From the NCBI GenBank assembly GCA_023401495.1, contig JAEXDU010000242.1, positions 1 to 13,185 of the forward strand: a stretch of DNA of 13,185 bases. The letters are read 5' to 3'. The position numbers and the translations under genes were made by a program. This document shows positions 12,925-13,185 of the stretch, piece by piece (within the stretch, counting starts at the first letter, position 1; each line of letters opens with the position of its first letter). The DNA is from Bacillota bacterium. Its GTDB lineage: Bacteria; Bacillota; Clostridia; Oscillospirales; Acutalibacteraceae. The notes below the pieces were generated by a model. The model worked only from the letters and a program-made list of their open reading frames with translations, did not search any database and was not told where the DNA came from.

Positions 12925-13083
12925 GCCTTTGAAGACAGTGAAGGAACCCGAGGAACAGCGCGGATGGCTAACGGACAAGCCATGTGTCCTACAGCGGCTG
13001 TAATCCACCGATAGAACAGTGATGGGCAATATGAAATGATCGTAATTGATCAAAAATTTCCACCTTTTGTTTTTGAAAAGAGA

Positions 13084-13127
13084 TTGACATAGTGACTCTT
13101 CGGTCATATAATGTGACCAGCGAGTCA
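13084..13127 (+). promoter_or_regulatory. Perfect promoter embedded in a TetR-type operator
   Basis: TTGACA (13084-13089), 17 bp and TATAAT (13107-13112) form a fully consensus promoter. A palindrome centred on the -10 box (TGACTC 13093-13098, GGTCA 13102-13106, TGACC 13114-13118, GAGTCA 13122-13127) is symmetrical about position 13110, with 11 matching positions per half. Binding there would block RNA polymerase directly. The adjacent TetR-like gene is the obvious candidate for autoregulation. Confidence 0.85.
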
Positions 13128-13154
13128 TTGTTCTTGATATAGGAGGAGAAAGCA

Positions 13155-13185
13155 TTGCCGAAAAAAACCTTCCACCGTCTTGACG
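13155..13185 (+). CDS. TetR-family regulator, N-terminal fragment at window edge
   Basis: Only ten codons are visible: TTG start then PKKTFHRLD. TetR/AcrR regulators often begin with MPKKTF followed by an acidic, basic helix before the HTH, and the promoter/operator arrangement upstream is typical of that family. The TTG lies 8 nt after AGGAGG, so it is a credible start despite not being ATG. The rest is outside the window. The family call depends on a short peptide and the operator. Confidence 0.6.
   Translation, partial: MPKKTFHRLD

Noticed and set aside
1..13185. CRISPR arrays, tRNA or rRNA genes
   Set aside because: No regularly spaced repeats, cloverleaf patterns or rRNA-like segments were seen.

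Overview
The window looks like chromosome of an anaerobic, endospore-forming low-to-mid GC Firmicute, most likely Clostridia (Oscillospiraceae-like). The reasons are a complete GerA-type spore germinant receptor operon with a sigma-G/F-like promoter, a glycyl-radical (NrdD-like) protein, strong AGGAGG ribosome binding sites, consensus TTGACA/TATAAT promoters, and an HD-domain CCA-adding enzyme. Species cannot be told from the sequence alone.

Layout. Positions 1-377 hold the terminator of an upstream gene, about 260 bases with nothing recognised, and a consensus promoter with a palindromic operator. These lead into a PerR-type peroxide/metal regulator (378-770) and a divergent QueD/PTPS-fold protein (828-1304), which lacks residues that catalytic members use. 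A bidirectional terminator (1372-1410) separates this pair from a leftward unit: tRNA CCA nucleotidyltransferase (1919-3262) followed by an overlapping hypoxanthine-type DNA glycosylase (1432-1935). That unit appears to have its own extended -10 promoter and a leader of about 220 nt containing two hairpins.

The centre is a leftward germination operon: gerA (6267-7928), gerC (5101-6270), gerB (3737-5104) and a two-membrane-segment 'D' protein (3510-3719). The three large genes are joined by ATGA overlaps. GerB carries an 88-residue Ser-rich tail that the family normally lacks. A promoter matching sigma-G/sigma-F (GTATG, 17 bp, AATACTA) lies just upstream, as expected for forespore expression.

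The right half is a mosaic of single genes on both strands. They are: a 94-aa stand-alone NrdD-type glycyl-radical domain (8117-8401); a SpoIIAA/STAS-SEC14-like protein (8690-9085) lying between two diverged copies of a ~50-nt repeat; a 9150-9480 segment with two hairpins of identical geometry that looks like mobile-element debris; an AraC-type regulator with a GyrI-like effector domain (9680-10546); a solitary MazF/PemK-type toxin fused to a 138-residue N-terminal region (10850-11617, minus); a patatin-like lipase (11895-12800) behind a structured leader; and the first codons of a TetR-family regulator (13155 onward) with a perfect promoter embedded in a palindromic operator.

The most notable points are the free-standing glycyl-radical domain, the PerR-linked QueD-like protein without its catalytic Cys, the Ser-rich GerB tail, the structured leader of cca, and the paired repeats around the STAS-like gene. 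No complete, clearly new multi-gene defence or mobile system was seen.
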